DNA from: Alphaproteobacteria bacterium
GTDB lineage: Bacteria; Pseudomonadota; Alphaproteobacteria; RF32; CAG-239
Assembly: GCA_017465945.1 (NCBI GenBank)
Contig: JAFTVD010000021.1
Coordinates: 1-46,764 of the forward strand
Length of the DNA: 46,764 nucleotides
Reading direction: 5' to 3'
The notes beneath the pieces were generated by a model. The model had not been told where the DNA came from. It was given only the letters and a program-made list of their open reading frames with translations, and did no database searches. Below, piece after piece: positions 27,555-36,141 of the stretch. Position 1 is the stretch's first letter. Every line of letters begins with the position of its first letter. Position numbers and translations under genes: made by a program.

Positions 27555-28691
27555 TCAATAGAAATCTAATGCAAGTATCCAACGTTTGATGTTTTGGCGA
27601 GCTTGTTCTTCAAAAAGATTGCAGAAGAAGTCTGTTTGGAAGATTTGTTCTCTATTCAACAAATTTTTGAGAAATTCTATGCGTCCATTATCATATTCTT
27701 CATCGGTAAAAGAAGAATATTCTTCTCTAATGTTTGCACAATAGTTTTTCCAAGTTGCTTCGTCAAATGTGCCTAAAATGCTCAAATCCAAATCAGCGAT
27801 AAGCTTTTCTTCATCAGTTGTAGCGATTTGGTTTCCATGTTTGGTTGTTAGCAAAAGATTGGTGAAATATTCGCTTGTTTTGAAGAATCTTTTACCACTC
27901 CAGTGTATGATAATGTTCGCAGATTGCTCTTCATTATCTGTTGCGTTAACATTATACACATAGTCGTGACCAAATATGGCTAACTCAAACTCTATTGATG
28001 AGAATTTGTTTTGTGCTTTGTATATGTCTAACATGTTAAACATATAGCCAATGTGGCTTAGGTTGTGGTAACTACGTGTTTTGTAGGTTTCTACAAGTTG
28101 ATTCCAGTAGTTATGTGCTGTTGATTGATGACTACCAAAGAATAGATTGATGAAACGAGGTTTTAGGTAAATAGCCATAAGTTCTTGATGAATATTGGCT
28201 GGAACAAGTTTCATTACATCAATGTATTCGCCGTAAGAACAAAGTCTCTTTACTAGGGAAGATGAAATTGTGTTTATAAAATCATCTTCAATAGAAATGT
28301 ATTGGGTTTCTAGATTAAAACCTCGTATTAGAGCAAGACGGTTGTTGGTTTGGGCAAGTTTTTCTTCATCATAAATGGTTGTTAATGAAAAACCTTCTAA
28401 TGTTCTTAAACCTCTGATAAGCGTTGTTATGCCTAATTTTTGTGCCAAATTTACAATAAGTCCATTGTATGAAGTTACTTCAATTTGGGAATTAAGAGGA
28501 TGAAACTTCAATGTTTCTTCTATCATACTAACTCGTTTTTCGGTAGTAAAAAGAGGAGTTTTATCAGGATTTACAGAAACACAAATGATGATTTTTTCAA
28601 AACCATACTCTTGTGAAAGAGCTTTTTCAATAACAGCAAGATGTCCTAGCGTAAATGGGTCAAATGACCCGCAGTACAGTGCTTTTTTCAT
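27555..28691 (-). CDS. coaD: CoaD (phosphopantetheine adenylyltransferase) fused to an HD phosphohydrolase
   Basis: A 378-residue two-domain protein. Residues 1-175 are a complete phosphopantetheine adenylyltransferase, the fourth step of CoA synthesis: GSFDPFTLGH (nucleotide-binding T-x-G-H at 14-17), LIRGLR near 91-96, and ISSSLVKR (142-149) for the usual ISSTxVR. Residues 185-375 resemble COG4339-type HD-superfamily hydrolases: YHNLSH (208-213), GHDYVYN with His242-Asp243, TTKH, DLDLSILG (300-307), and YDNGRIEFLKNLLNR. CoaD alone is about 160 residues, so the fusion is the odd feature. The start follows its own promoter at 28737-28765. The HD domain may act on a CoA-pathway phosphate ester, but this is inference. 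Confidence 0.85.
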   Translation of the reverse strand: MKKALYCGSFDPFTLGHLAVIEKALSQEYGFEKIIICVSVNPDKTPLFTTEKRVSMIEETLKFHPLNSQIEVTSYNGLIVNLAQKLGITTLIRGLRTLEGFSLTTIYDEEKLAQTNNRLALIRGFNLETQYISIEDDFINTISSSLVKRLCSYGEYIDVMKLVPANIHQELMAIYLKPRFINLFFGSHQSTAHNYWNQLVETYKTRSYHNLSHIGYMFNMLDIYKAQNKFSSIEFELAIFGHDYVYNVNATDNEEQSANIIIHWSGKRFFKTSEYFTNLLLTTKHGNQIATTDEEKLIADLDLSILGTFDEATWKNYCANIREEYSSFTDEEYDNGRIEFLKNLLNREQIFQTDFFCNLFEEQARQNIKRWILALDFY

Positions 28692-28736
28692 AATTTAACA
28701 AAAATTTTAGTGAATAATAATAAATTAACGTTGGTC

Positions 28737-28765
28737 GGTATAGTTTATTTGCTAGGATTTGTCAA
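28737..28765 (-). promoter_or_regulatory. Promoter of the coaD fusion gene
   Basis: On the minus strand, TTGACA (28760-28765), 17 bases and TATACC (28737-28742), about 45 bases before the start codon. Confidence 0.6.
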
Positions 28766-28766
28766 G

Positions 28767-28797
28767 AAAAAAGGAGGGTGTATATTCCTCCTTTTTT
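28767..28797. terminator. Intrinsic terminator, symmetric
   Basis: AAAAAAGGAGG (28767-28777) pairs with CCTCCTTTTTT (28787-28797). On the minus strand it ends the 28826 gene and separates it from the coaD promoter. Confidence 0.8.
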
Positions 28798-28825
28798 AAG
28801 CGATATATTGTATGTACTCAATTTC

Positions 28826-29128
28826 TCAATTTATTTCATCTACCTCTATTACAAAACCACCAGCTTGGTTATCTGGGTATGTTTGATTTTGTGTAGGGGT
28901 TGGCATTTGGTGCATACCTCTGTGTAGTTTTTGGTGTTTGTTTTTTTTATGATGATAATGGTTTTGATAATAATTGTCTGAGTAATGACAACGTCCGCAG
29001 TTTCCGACCATAATACCAGCCATAAAAGTTAAAATGAGAATTACTAGTCCCATAAAAATCTTTTTGCAATAACAGCACTCGTAATCAACGTGTTGTGTTG
29101 TATTTTTTTCATCTTCGTTATATATCAT
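28826..29128 (-). CDS. Small Cys/His-rich membrane protein
   Basis: A 100-residue protein I do not recognise. The layout is a charged N-terminus, a Cys cluster (CCYCKK, about 18-23), one membrane helix (about 25-42), a second Cys pair (CGRCH), then a segment dense in His, Tyr and Lys (NHYHHKKNKHQKLHRGMHQ) and a Pro/Gln/Thr tail. Such a His stretch may bind metal ions on one side of the membrane; this is inference. ATG 29128 is chosen because GGAG lies eight bases before it; an earlier in-frame start at 29152 has no ribosome binding site. Confidence 0.6.
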   Translation of the reverse strand: MIYNEDEKNTTQHVDYECCYCKKIFMGLVILILTFMAGIMVGNCGRCHYSDNYYQNHYHHKKNKHQKLHRGMHQMPTPTQNQTYPDNQAGGFVIEVDEIN

Positions 29129-29270
29129 TATTTTTCTCCAAAATGATTGCATTAATATCCTCCAAAAATTAGGGTGTTTTCTATATAGTTATTGTGAAAA
29201 GTTTTACAAGGTTATAGAATTTTGTTTGAAAAAATAAATATAAAGGATAAAATGCTTGCTTGAGGATTAG

Positions 29271-29954
29271 ATGATAGCAAGATTTTTTGATTTTTTATTA
29301 GAATTGATTAAATGGCCTGTTGCAATATTGGCTGTTGTGATTTTGCCTGCTCTTATTGAAGCTTTGAATTACTTTCAAATTGGTAATATAAATTTTTTTG
29401 TTTTTGCTGGTGGCATGTTTGCATATTTGGCATTAAAAATCATGGCATCAGCTAGGTCTAATATATCAATGCAAATTTTAGCTCATGAGTTTACTCATAT
29501 ATTTTTTGCTCTTATAACATTTCATAAAGTGGTTCATTTACATCTTAATATGGATGAAAGTGGAGGAGCGATGGGGTTTAAGGGAAAAGGTAATTGGCTG
29601 ATTACTGTTTCTCCTTATTTTTTTCCACTTTTTTTATTTTTTTTGATGTTGGGTTTTACATTTTTTTCCGATAGACTTCCTAGTGGATATTGGGCAAATG
29701 GTATTTTAGGGTATTTTTTTGCATACCATTTGGGGAGTATGATTGTGCAAATACATGGTGATCAACCTGATTTTAAGGAAGCAGGTTTTTTGTTTTGTTT
29801 AATGTTTTTACCATCTGCTAATATATTTTCATGTTCGGCTATACTAGCGTTTAATAATGGCGGTTGGATTAATGTTGAAAGGTATATTAGCATTGTTTTG
29901 ATGCTAGGTGAACGTTATATTAATGGCTTTTTAGGATATATTACCAACTTATAG
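29271..29954 (+). CDS. M50-like membrane zinc metalloprotease
   Basis: A 227-residue polytopic membrane protein with about six hydrophobic segments. HEFTH (72-76), within a membrane helix, is the HExxH zinc motif, followed by a Gly-rich segment (DESGGAMGFKGKGNW) as in the M50B group of site-2-protease-like proteins. GDQPDFKEAG (about 163-172) is the best candidate for the third zinc ligand. It may cleave a membrane-bound substrate, which is not identifiable. GAGGA precedes ATG 29271. A three-codon ORF (ATG CTT GCT TGA) with its own AAGGA sits 19 bases upstream. The 3' end overlaps the convergent ldcA gene by 14 bases. Confidence 0.7.
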   Translation: MIARFFDFLLELIKWPVAILAVVILPALIEALNYFQIGNINFFVFAGGMFAYLALKIMASARSNISMQILAHEFTHIFFALITFHKVVHLHLNMDESGGAMGFKGKGNWLITVSPYFFPLFLFFLMLGFTFFSDRLPSGYWANGILGYFFAYHLGSMIVQIHGDQPDFKEAGFLFCLMFLPSANIFSCSAILAFNNGGWINVERYISIVLMLGERYINGFLGYITNL

Positions 29955-30828
29955 AACATCCTTTGGGTGAAGAGGTCATTGTTACATTTATACCTATTGG
30001 TAATAAATATCTTGAAGGAATGTGACCATATTCGAAATTTGTGATTATTGGTATGTTCAAATCTTTAGTGAAATCATTAATACAATCTTCGATGGTGCCA
30101 TCTTCTTTATCAACTATTGGACAATCTGTGAATGCACCAAAGATTATTCCTTTTAGTTTATTAAAGTTTTTTTGTTTCTTTAATTGGTTTAACATTAAAT
30201 CTATTTTGTAGGTTTTTTCTTCTACATCTTCTAATAGGAGTATTTTTCCTTTTAAATCAGGGAAGAAAGGTGTACCGCATAAATATAATAGAACACTTAG
30301 ACAGCCACCTATAATAGGTGCTTTGGTTTTTCCTTTTATAAAGCAAGTACCTGAAGTGATTATGTGTGTTTCATCAAATAATGATGATTTTAATGAAGCA
30401 TCTATAGTTTTATTAAGTGTATTATTTTTCAAATCATAAAGGGGTAAAAATCCTGTTAATGATGGTGATTTTGTTTTGCTGTATATAGCATTTTGTAGTG
30501 CTGTAGAATCGCTTAAGCCTATTATGGGTTTAGGATTTTGTTTTATTAGGTCATAATCTAAATATTCAAGCATACGAGTTGAGCCAGCTCCACCTCTTAT
30601 GCAAAAGAGCGCTTTTATTTTAGGGGTTGCAAACATTTTATTAATAGCTGAAGCTCTTTGTTTATCTGATCCTGCCATATAACGATATTGTTCTTTAATG
30701 TTATCTGATAATTTAATATTTAGATTTAATTTTTGGAAATAATCTAATGTTGAGGATAAATCTTTATCTTGCAATCCTGCTGAAGGAGCAATAAAGCCAA
30801 TGGTATCGCCTGATTTTAGTATTGCCAT
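29941..30828 (-). CDS. ldcA: LD-carboxypeptidase, S66 family
   Basis: A 295-residue cytoplasmic serine peptidase that removes the terminal D-Ala from murein tetrapeptides during peptidoglycan recycling. It has the RGGAGSTRMLEYLD region (79-91), nucleophile Ser106 in IGLSDSTAL, a Glu in LLLEDVEEK (about 198-206) and His269 in YGHIPSR, which form the family's Ser-Glu-His triad. It is preceded by a Mur ligase gene with a TAATG overlap and an internal ribosome binding site, so the two are translated together. Confidence 0.88.
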   Translation of the reverse strand: MAILKSGDTIGFIAPSAGLQDKDLSSTLDYFQKLNLNIKLSDNIKEQYRYMAGSDKQRASAINKMFATPKIKALFCIRGGAGSTRMLEYLDYDLIKQNPKPIIGLSDSTALQNAIYSKTKSPSLTGFLPLYDLKNNTLNKTIDASLKSSLFDETHIITSGTCFIKGKTKAPIIGGCLSVLLYLCGTPFFPDLKGKILLLEDVEEKTYKIDLMLNQLKKQKNFNKLKGIIFGAFTDCPIVDKEDGTIEDCINDFTKDLNIPIITNFEYGHIPSRYLLPIGINVTMTSSPKGCSISW

Positions 30829-32192
30829 TATAATTTCTCCAGTATTTCATATCCCATATCGGTTATTGAGTTGTCTCTTGCGCCCATTAAAATAATTCTA
30901 TCATTTTGGGTGGCTATTTTTAAGATATATTGTTTTAATTCGTCTCTTGTTTCAAAGAATAGTGCATTTGTGTTATGTGATTTTGCGTGTGCAACAAGGT
31001 CTTTTGATGAAATATCTCTTTTGACGGTACCGCCTGCAAAAAATATTTCAGGAATAAGGAGTATGTCGTCTTTTGACATATGTGAAGAAAAGCTATCTAT
31101 TATTTCTTTTCCCATCATGCGCATTGGTGAAAAACCATGAGGTTGGAACATGATAATAAGGCGTCCAGAATAACTCTTTAGAGCAGACATTGAGGCATTT
31201 ACTTTATCTGGATTGTGGGCAAAATCATCAATAATTGTTATATTATTTTTAGAGCCTAATACTTCAAGTCTTCTTTTGGTTCCTAGGAACGTTTCTAAAA
31301 TTTTGCAAGAATCAGAAGGAGATATTCCTAGAAGAGAACAACAAGCAACAGCGCACATTGCGTTTGCAACATTAAATTTGCCAATTAAGTTTAATTTATA
31401 TTCATGGTTATTGAATGTATATAATGTTCCTTCGGGTATCGCTTTAATGTTTGAAGCATAGAAATTTGCATTTTTATCTTTGATACTAAAGGATAATGTG
31501 TTTGGTGTTAGGTTTTCTAAAATATGAGAGTTTTTGCAATCTTTGTTGAAAACAACACCATGTTTTGAGCGCAAAGCAAAGTTTTTGAATAGTGTTTGTA
31601 GTTCATCTATTGATTTATGATCAAGAGAGATGTTGTTGATGATAGAAATATACGGGGTATATTTTTCTATTGAGCCATCACTTTCATCTGCTTCTATTAC
31701 ACAATATTCTCCATTATTTAAGATTACGTTTGGTATTCCTGGTTTGTTTTCGTAGTTTTTTAATAGGGCACCATTTATTACTAGAGGTGATTTTTTTGTA
31801 TTATCAAGTATATAACCAATCATAGCTGTTACTGTAGATTTACCACTTGTTCCACCAACTGCAATATTGTATGTGTGAGATGAAAAAATTTCTTCTAATA
31901 AATCAGAGCGGTGTTTTATGGGAATATTTAATTCTTTGGCTCTTTTTATATCTGGTATAGTGTCTTCTACGGCAGTTGATGCGTATAATACAGATACAGA
32001 AGAATCTAACATAGAACCATCTTGTGGGTAAATTTTTATTCCAATATCTTGTAATGATTTTTTGTTTTTTTCATCTTTTTGTTGGTCAAAGCTTCTATCT
32101 GAGCCTACAACATCATTATTTTTATATTTTAAAACTTGTGCGAGAGCACTCATTCCACTACCACCAATTGCGCAGAATCCAAATTTTGCCAT
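30828..32192 (-). CDS. Mur ligase of the MurC/Mpl type
   Basis: A 454-residue ATP-dependent amide ligase with the Rossmann-like N-terminal domain of the MurC group (CAIGGSGMSALAQVLKYKNNDV). The ATP loop is GGTSGKST (113-120), with Ser116 where MurC and Mpl normally have His (GTHGKTT). DDFAHNP near 318 replaces the usual DD(Y/F)xHHP, and FQPHGFSPMRMMG follows. Coupled to ldcA, the natural role is ligation of recycled tripeptide to UDP-MurNAc, as Mpl does, but the subfamily differs from E. coli Mpl and the substrate is not certain. AAGGA lies ten bases before the start. The gene is divergent from a TetR gene. Confidence 0.8.
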   Translation of the reverse strand: MAKFGFCAIGGSGMSALAQVLKYKNNDVVGSDRSFDQQKDEKNKKSLQDIGIKIYPQDGSMLDSSVSVLYASTAVEDTIPDIKRAKELNIPIKHRSDLLEEIFSSHTYNIAVGGTSGKSTVTAMIGYILDNTKKSPLVINGALLKNYENKPGIPNVILNNGEYCVIEADESDGSIEKYTPYISIINNISLDHKSIDELQTLFKNFALRSKHGVVFNKDCKNSHILENLTPNTLSFSIKDKNANFYASNIKAIPEGTLYTFNNHEYKLNLIGKFNVANAMCAVACCSLLGISPSDSCKILETFLGTKRRLEVLGSKNNITIIDDFAHNPDKVNASMSALKSYSGRLIIMFQPHGFSPMRMMGKEIIDSFSSHMSKDDILLIPEIFFAGGTVKRDISSKDLVAHAKSHNTNALFFETRDELKQYILKIATQNDRIILMGARDNSITDMGYEILEKL

Positions 32193-32271
32193 GATTTTTA
32201 GTTCCTTGTTCGTTTTATATGTTAATGATGTGATTTTAATTCAAAATAGTTAAATTTTTTATAAAAAAAAC

Positions 32272-32300
32272 TTGAACAGTGTTCAATTATGATATATTTT
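32272..32300 (+). promoter_or_regulatory. TetR-type operator over a promoter
   Basis: TTGAAC-AGT-GTTCAA (32272-32286) is a perfect palindrome. Its left arm doubles as a -35 element, with TATTTT 17 bases later (32295-32300). A TATAAT also occurs at 32315-32320. The site lies in the 140-base divergent region between the Mur ligase and the TetR gene, the classic position for autoregulation, and is 80 bases from the ligase start, so it could affect both. Confidence 0.65.
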
Positions 32301-32332
32301 GTACTAAAATATGTTATAATTTAGGTGTGACT

Positions 32333-32926
32333 ATGGCTAAAACAAAAGAAGATATTAGAGTTGATTTGATAATTAAGGCTCGAGAGATGATTCAAGATAA
32401 GGGACTTGAATTTTTAACTGCTAGGAAATTATCTGATTATTCAGGATATTCGGTTGGTACTATATATAACCAATTTAAAAGTATGGATAATTTGGTTATG
32501 TGGGAGAATTGTTTGACTTTAGATGAATTAATTGAAAAATTAAATACGGTTGAAATGAGTTCTGATGTGTATAAAAATCTTAATAGATTAATTGATAAAT
32601 TTGTTGATTTTGTTTTAGAAAACAAGAATTTATGGTTTACACTCTATAATTTTCATTTTAAAGATATTTCTGATAAATATGCTGTATTTTATTTGAGACG
32701 AATCTTAAAGATAGTTCAGTTTTTGGAAAGCAATTTAAGTAAATTGTTTACAAAAATTTCAGCTAATGAACGTAAAGTTTCAACAGAAGTGTTATTTACT
32801 AGTTTGTTTGCGATTAGCTCTTTACTTACAAGTGAGAGGGAGTTTCAAAGATTGAGCAAAAAATATGTGGTTAGAGTGATGTTTAACACTTATTTAGCTG
32901 GGATGTCGTTGATTGAGCGAAAATAG
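32333..32926 (+). CDS. TetR-family transcriptional regulator
   Basis: A 197-residue repressor. The N-terminal helix-turn-helix (FLTARKLSDYSGYSVGTIYN, about 26-45) is typical of TetR, and the remaining 140 residues form the helical ligand-binding domain, which gives no ligand clue. Start ATG 32333 is preferred because AGGTG is correctly spaced; the longer reading from 32279 would begin inside the operator. It probably controls its own promoter through the palindrome at 32272-32286, and may also control the divergent ligase-ldcA pair. Its stop is one base from the convergent pntB stop. Confidence 0.88.
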   Translation: MAKTKEDIRVDLIIKAREMIQDKGLEFLTARKLSDYSGYSVGTIYNQFKSMDNLVMWENCLTLDELIEKLNTVEMSSDVYKNLNRLIDKFVDFVLENKNLWFTLYNFHFKDISDKYAVFYLRRILKIVQFLESNLSKLFTKISANERKVSTEVLFTSLFAISSLLTSEREFQRLSKKYVVRVMFNTYLAGMSLIERK

Positions 32927-32927
32927 T

Positions 32928-34265
32928 TTAGTTTTGTTCAAGTTCGGCAATTATTTGCATGGTTATTTCTTTAGCATCTCCTTGTAGCATGATTGTATTT
33001 TCTTTATAAAATAGAGGATTGTCTAATCCCGCATATCCTGGTGATAATGAACGCTTTACAAAAATAATTTTTTTAGCGTCTTCTACCTCTAAAATTGGCA
33101 TTTTATAAATTGGAGAATCGGGAAGAGTTTTGGCAAGAGGATTTGTTATATCATTTGCGCCTATTACGTATGCTATATCTGTGGTTTTGAATTCTTGGTT
33201 TATATCTTTTAGTTCAAAAACGATATTAGTGTCAACATCTGCTTCTGCAAGTAGAATATTCATGTGTCCAGGCATTCTTCCTGCAACAGGGTGGATTGCA
33301 AATTTTACATCTACGTTATATTTTTCTTTTAAGATTTTACTTAAATTTACAAGTTCATGTTGAGCATTTGAGGAGGCCATTCCAAAGCCTGGAATGATGA
33401 TTATTTTATTGGCATTTTCCATTAAAAAAGCCACGTCTTTTGGGGTTCCTAAATGTATATTTTTAAAAGAATTGGTTGTGTTATTATTTGGAATAGAGTG
33501 TATATAGTTAAATATTATATGTATTAGATTTCGGTTCATTGCTTTTGTCATTACATAAGTTAAGATAATTCCACTTGAGCCAACTAATGTGCCTGTGATT
33601 ATTAAAAGGTAGTTATTGATGCTAAAACCAACTAGTACGGTTGTCCATCCTGATAGAGAGTTTAATATTGAAATTATTATTGGCATATCAGCTCCACCAA
33701 TGGGTAATATAAAGAGAAATCCCCAGATTATAGTTATTAAAGATAATCCCAATATGTATTTTGTATTTGAGTTATATGCGTAAAAAGATGTTATAATCAT
33801 TGTTATAAAAAACATAAAAGTTATAATTTTTATAGTTGATATATCTTTGATATTGAATGAATTATTTAAACGAACAAATGATGCTATTGAGCCTGAAAAT
33901 GTGGTGAAACCTAAGATTATTATAAGCAATATAAGGGGAGAATTTAAATGAAATGAGGTTATTTCAGCAATACCAATTAATCCTGAAGATAAGCCTCCTA
34001 AACTGTTTAGAATCGCAACCATTTGGGGGAGATTTTGCATTTTTATTTTATAGGCTATAAAAATTCCGAATGTTGCACCAAGTATAATAGATAATATTGA
34101 AAATATTAAAAAATTTCCAGAAAGTTTTGATAAACTAAAGAGTATTATGATGCTCATTGCAAATAAACCAATATAATTTCCTTTATATGCAATTTTAAGT
34201 GATGATAGGCTATGTATTGTTAAAATAAATAATATATAGGTTATTATGTATATGCTATCGCTCAT
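32928..34265 (-). CDS. pntB: NAD(P) transhydrogenase subunit beta
   Basis: A 445-residue inner-membrane subunit of proton-translocating transhydrogenase. The first 260 residues hold about nine membrane helices. The C-terminal NADP-binding domain has PGFGMASSNAQH, GRMPGHMNILLAEA, IGANDITNP and SPGYAGLDNPLF, all as in active PntB. It overlaps the pntAB end by 11 bases, with its ribosome binding site inside pntAB. The partner pntAA carries a stop codon (see 34540-35535), which raises the question of whether this subunit still works. Confidence 0.95.
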   Translation of the reverse strand: MSDSIYIITYILFILTIHSLSSLKIAYKGNYIGLFAMSIIILFSLSKLSGNFLIFSILSIILGATFGIFIAYKIKMQNLPQMVAILNSLGGLSSGLIGIAEITSFHLNSPLILLIIILGFTTFSGSIASFVRLNNSFNIKDISTIKIITFMFFITMIITSFYAYNSNTKYILGLSLITIIWGFLFILPIGGADMPIIISILNSLSGWTTVLVGFSINNYLLIITGTLVGSSGIILTYVMTKAMNRNLIHIIFNYIHSIPNNNTTNSFKNIHLGTPKDVAFLMENANKIIIIPGFGMASSNAQHELVNLSKILKEKYNVDVKFAIHPVAGRMPGHMNILLAEADVDTNIVFELKDINQEFKTTDIAYVIGANDITNPLAKTLPDSPIYKMPILEVEDAKKIIFVKRSLSPGYAGLDNPLFYKENTIMLQGDAKEITMQIIAELEQN

Positions 34266-34539
34266 TTTTTTTATCCTTTGGTTTATAAAAATCTAGCATT
34301 CGCTTGGTTACATAGAAGCCTCCGAAAATGTTGATTGATGCAAAAAATATAGCAAAATATAATAAAATTGGCGATAGGAATGTTGGAAGGTTTGAGAGTG
34401 CTTGAATTGCACCTATAATAACTATTCCTGATATTGCATTGGTTACACTCATTAGAGGAGAATGTAAAATTGGAGTAACATACCAAATGGCAAAATATCC
34501 AATAAAACAAGAGAGTATGAATATGTTTAATAAGCACAT
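34255..34539 (-). CDS. pntAB: NAD(P) transhydrogenase subunit alpha part 2
   Basis: A 94-residue membrane subunit with three or four helices, the C-terminal half of PntA encoded as a separate gene as in Rhodospirillum and relatives. SPLMSVTNAISGIVIIGAI is the signature. It starts directly after the pntAA stop (TAAATG) and overlaps pntB by 11 bases. Confidence 0.92.
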   Translation of the reverse strand: MCLLNIFILSCFIGYFAIWYVTPILHSPLMSVTNAISGIVIIGAIQALSNLPTFLSPILLYFAIFFASINIFGGFYVTKRMLDFYKPKDKKNER

Positions 34540-35535
34540 TTATTGTTTTTCCTTTGAGTTTTGAGTGAATATCATTGGTTTTATGTAGTCTATTTCTAAA
34601 TCTAGAGAGTTGTTTGTGGTTATTGTTGTTATTAGATTTAGCATATTGTTTGCCCATAATGTAGATGAGGTTATGGGGTTTAGACGTTCAAAATATAAAT
34701 TTCTATAAAAATAGTATGATGATGTTTTTTCTATGTTGTTTGAGATATCTATATTACTTGGAGTTGTATCAACAATAATTGTTCCTTTGGGGAGGGATTT
34801 TAGCATATAATGAGGAATGATTTTAGGTGAATAATTAATATTTTGTGCAGTTGCTAAAACAAAATTGGAGCTACTTAATATATCTTGTAATTCGTTATCT
34901 GTTTTAGCGATTGCTAAGGTTGCTCCTACAGAATGGGCTAGTTCTTGATAGTCTTTGTTTGTATCAAGAATGGTTACTTTACATCCGTTTTTTTTGAAGA
35001 TAGTTGACGCTTGAAGTCCTGTAATGCTTGCGCCTATAACTAGAGTATTTGCTTGTTTTATAGATGATGAGGCGGTAAAAAGTTGTGGGGCTATTATAGG
35101 TGATTGCGACAATGCATATAGGGCACTTGCGTATCCCCTTATGGTATGTTGAGAGCTTAAAATATCAATACTTTGAGCGATTGATGTACGCGGAATTTTT
35201 TCTAATTGAAGTATTGTTGCGTTGGTTTTTATGGAAGATATGGGGTATTGATGAAAGTTTGATGCAATTATTTGAGGTGCTTTTAATGATGAAAGTAGTT
35301 CTTTTTGTGGTGGAAAGATTTGGAGTATTATGTTAGAGTTTTGATATATTTTTTCAATAGAGGTGAATTTTGCTCCAGCAGAAATATATTCTTCATCAAA
35401 TAAAAATTATTTTTTACCGATTGATTTTTCTAATAAAATAGTATGTCCTTGTGTGGTTAATTTTTTCACTACATCAGGGGTTAGAGCCGTTCTTGTTTCA
35501 TTTTTATTGTGTTCTTTTATAGAGCCTATTATCAT
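34540..35535 (-). pseudogene. pntAA: NAD(P) transhydrogenase subunit alpha part 1, interrupted by an in-frame stop
   Basis: Read from ATG 35535 (AAGG nine bases before), the frame encodes a PntAA-like NAD-binding protein: MIIGSIKEHNKNETRTALTP, then EKSIGKK, a TAA stop at codon 43 (35407-35409), and the same frame resumes with FLFDEEYISAGA, IPRTSIAQSIDILSSQ and LVIGASITGLQAS to the true end at 34540. With the stop bridged it would be about 331 residues, shorter than the roughly 380 of R. rubrum PntAA. The dinucleotide loop (GASITGLQA for GxGVAGLQA) and the RQD region look diverged. A single base change would create the TAA. A TTG or other restart inside the gene would yield only a fragment. 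Sequencing error is a simple alternative. Confidence 0.8.
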
Positions 35536-35604
35536 GAAGCTAAACCTTATTTTAAGTATTTATGGGTTAATAGGGGTGATATATGTAGTAAAAAGAGGAT
35601 ATCA

Positions 35605-36141
35605 ATGGCAGAATATATAAAAATGTTTGTTTCTTTTTTTAAGATTGGGATGTTTACCTTTGGTGGTGGATTGGCGATGTTTCCAATGTTTAGAAAAGAA
35701 TTAGTTGAAAAGCATAAATATATTACAGAAGATGAATTAATCGATTATTATTCAATAGGGCAGTGTACCCCTGGTATTATAGCGGTTAATGTTGCGACAT
35801 TTACGGGATATAAAGTGCGTAAAACAATAGGTGCTATTGTTGCAACGATGGCTTTGGTTTTGCCTTCGCTTATAATAATTATGGCGATTGCAGGGATTTT
35901 AAGTGAAATTACCGATAATGAAATTATTGAGAATGCGTTTAATGGTATAAGGATTGGTGTTACAGTATTGTTGTTAAATGAAGTGATTAGTTTGGCTAAA
36001 AAAAATATAAAAAATAAATTCCAAATAATTATTTTAATTTTAGCTGGGATTATGATTTTTGGCTTGCATGTTTCATCTGTTTTGGCTGTGTTTATTGCAG
36101 GACTTATTGGCGGAGCTAAATTTATAAGGCAGAAGAAATGA
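35605..36141 (+). CDS. Chromate transporter, short-chain subunit 1
   Basis: A 178-residue membrane protein of the CHR family. The N-terminal motif FKIGMFTFGGGLAMFPMF and the QCTPGIIAVNVATFTGYK segment are characteristic, followed by about five membrane helices. ATG 35605 is chosen because GAGGA lies six bases before it; the longer reading from 35509 runs back over the start of pntAA. Its stop overlaps the next start (ATGA). Short CHR proteins usually work as a pair, as arranged here. Chromate may not be the natural substrate. Confidence 0.88.
   Translation: MAEYIKMFVSFFKIGMFTFGGGLAMFPMFRKELVEKHKYITEDELIDYYSIGQCTPGIIAVNVATFTGYKVRKTIGAIVATMALVLPSLIIIMAIAGILSEITDNEIIENAFNGIRIGVTVLLLNEVISLAKKNIKNKFQIIILILAGIMIFGLHVSSVLAVFIAGLIGGAKFIRQKK

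Noticed and set aside
29250..29261. Three-codon ORF with AAGGA before the M50-like gene
   Set aside because: Too short to judge; it may act as a leader peptide but could be chance.
35509..35604. N-terminal extension of the first chromate transporter
   Set aside because: It crosses the pntAA start on the other strand and a proper GAGGA-ATG lies at 35594-35607.
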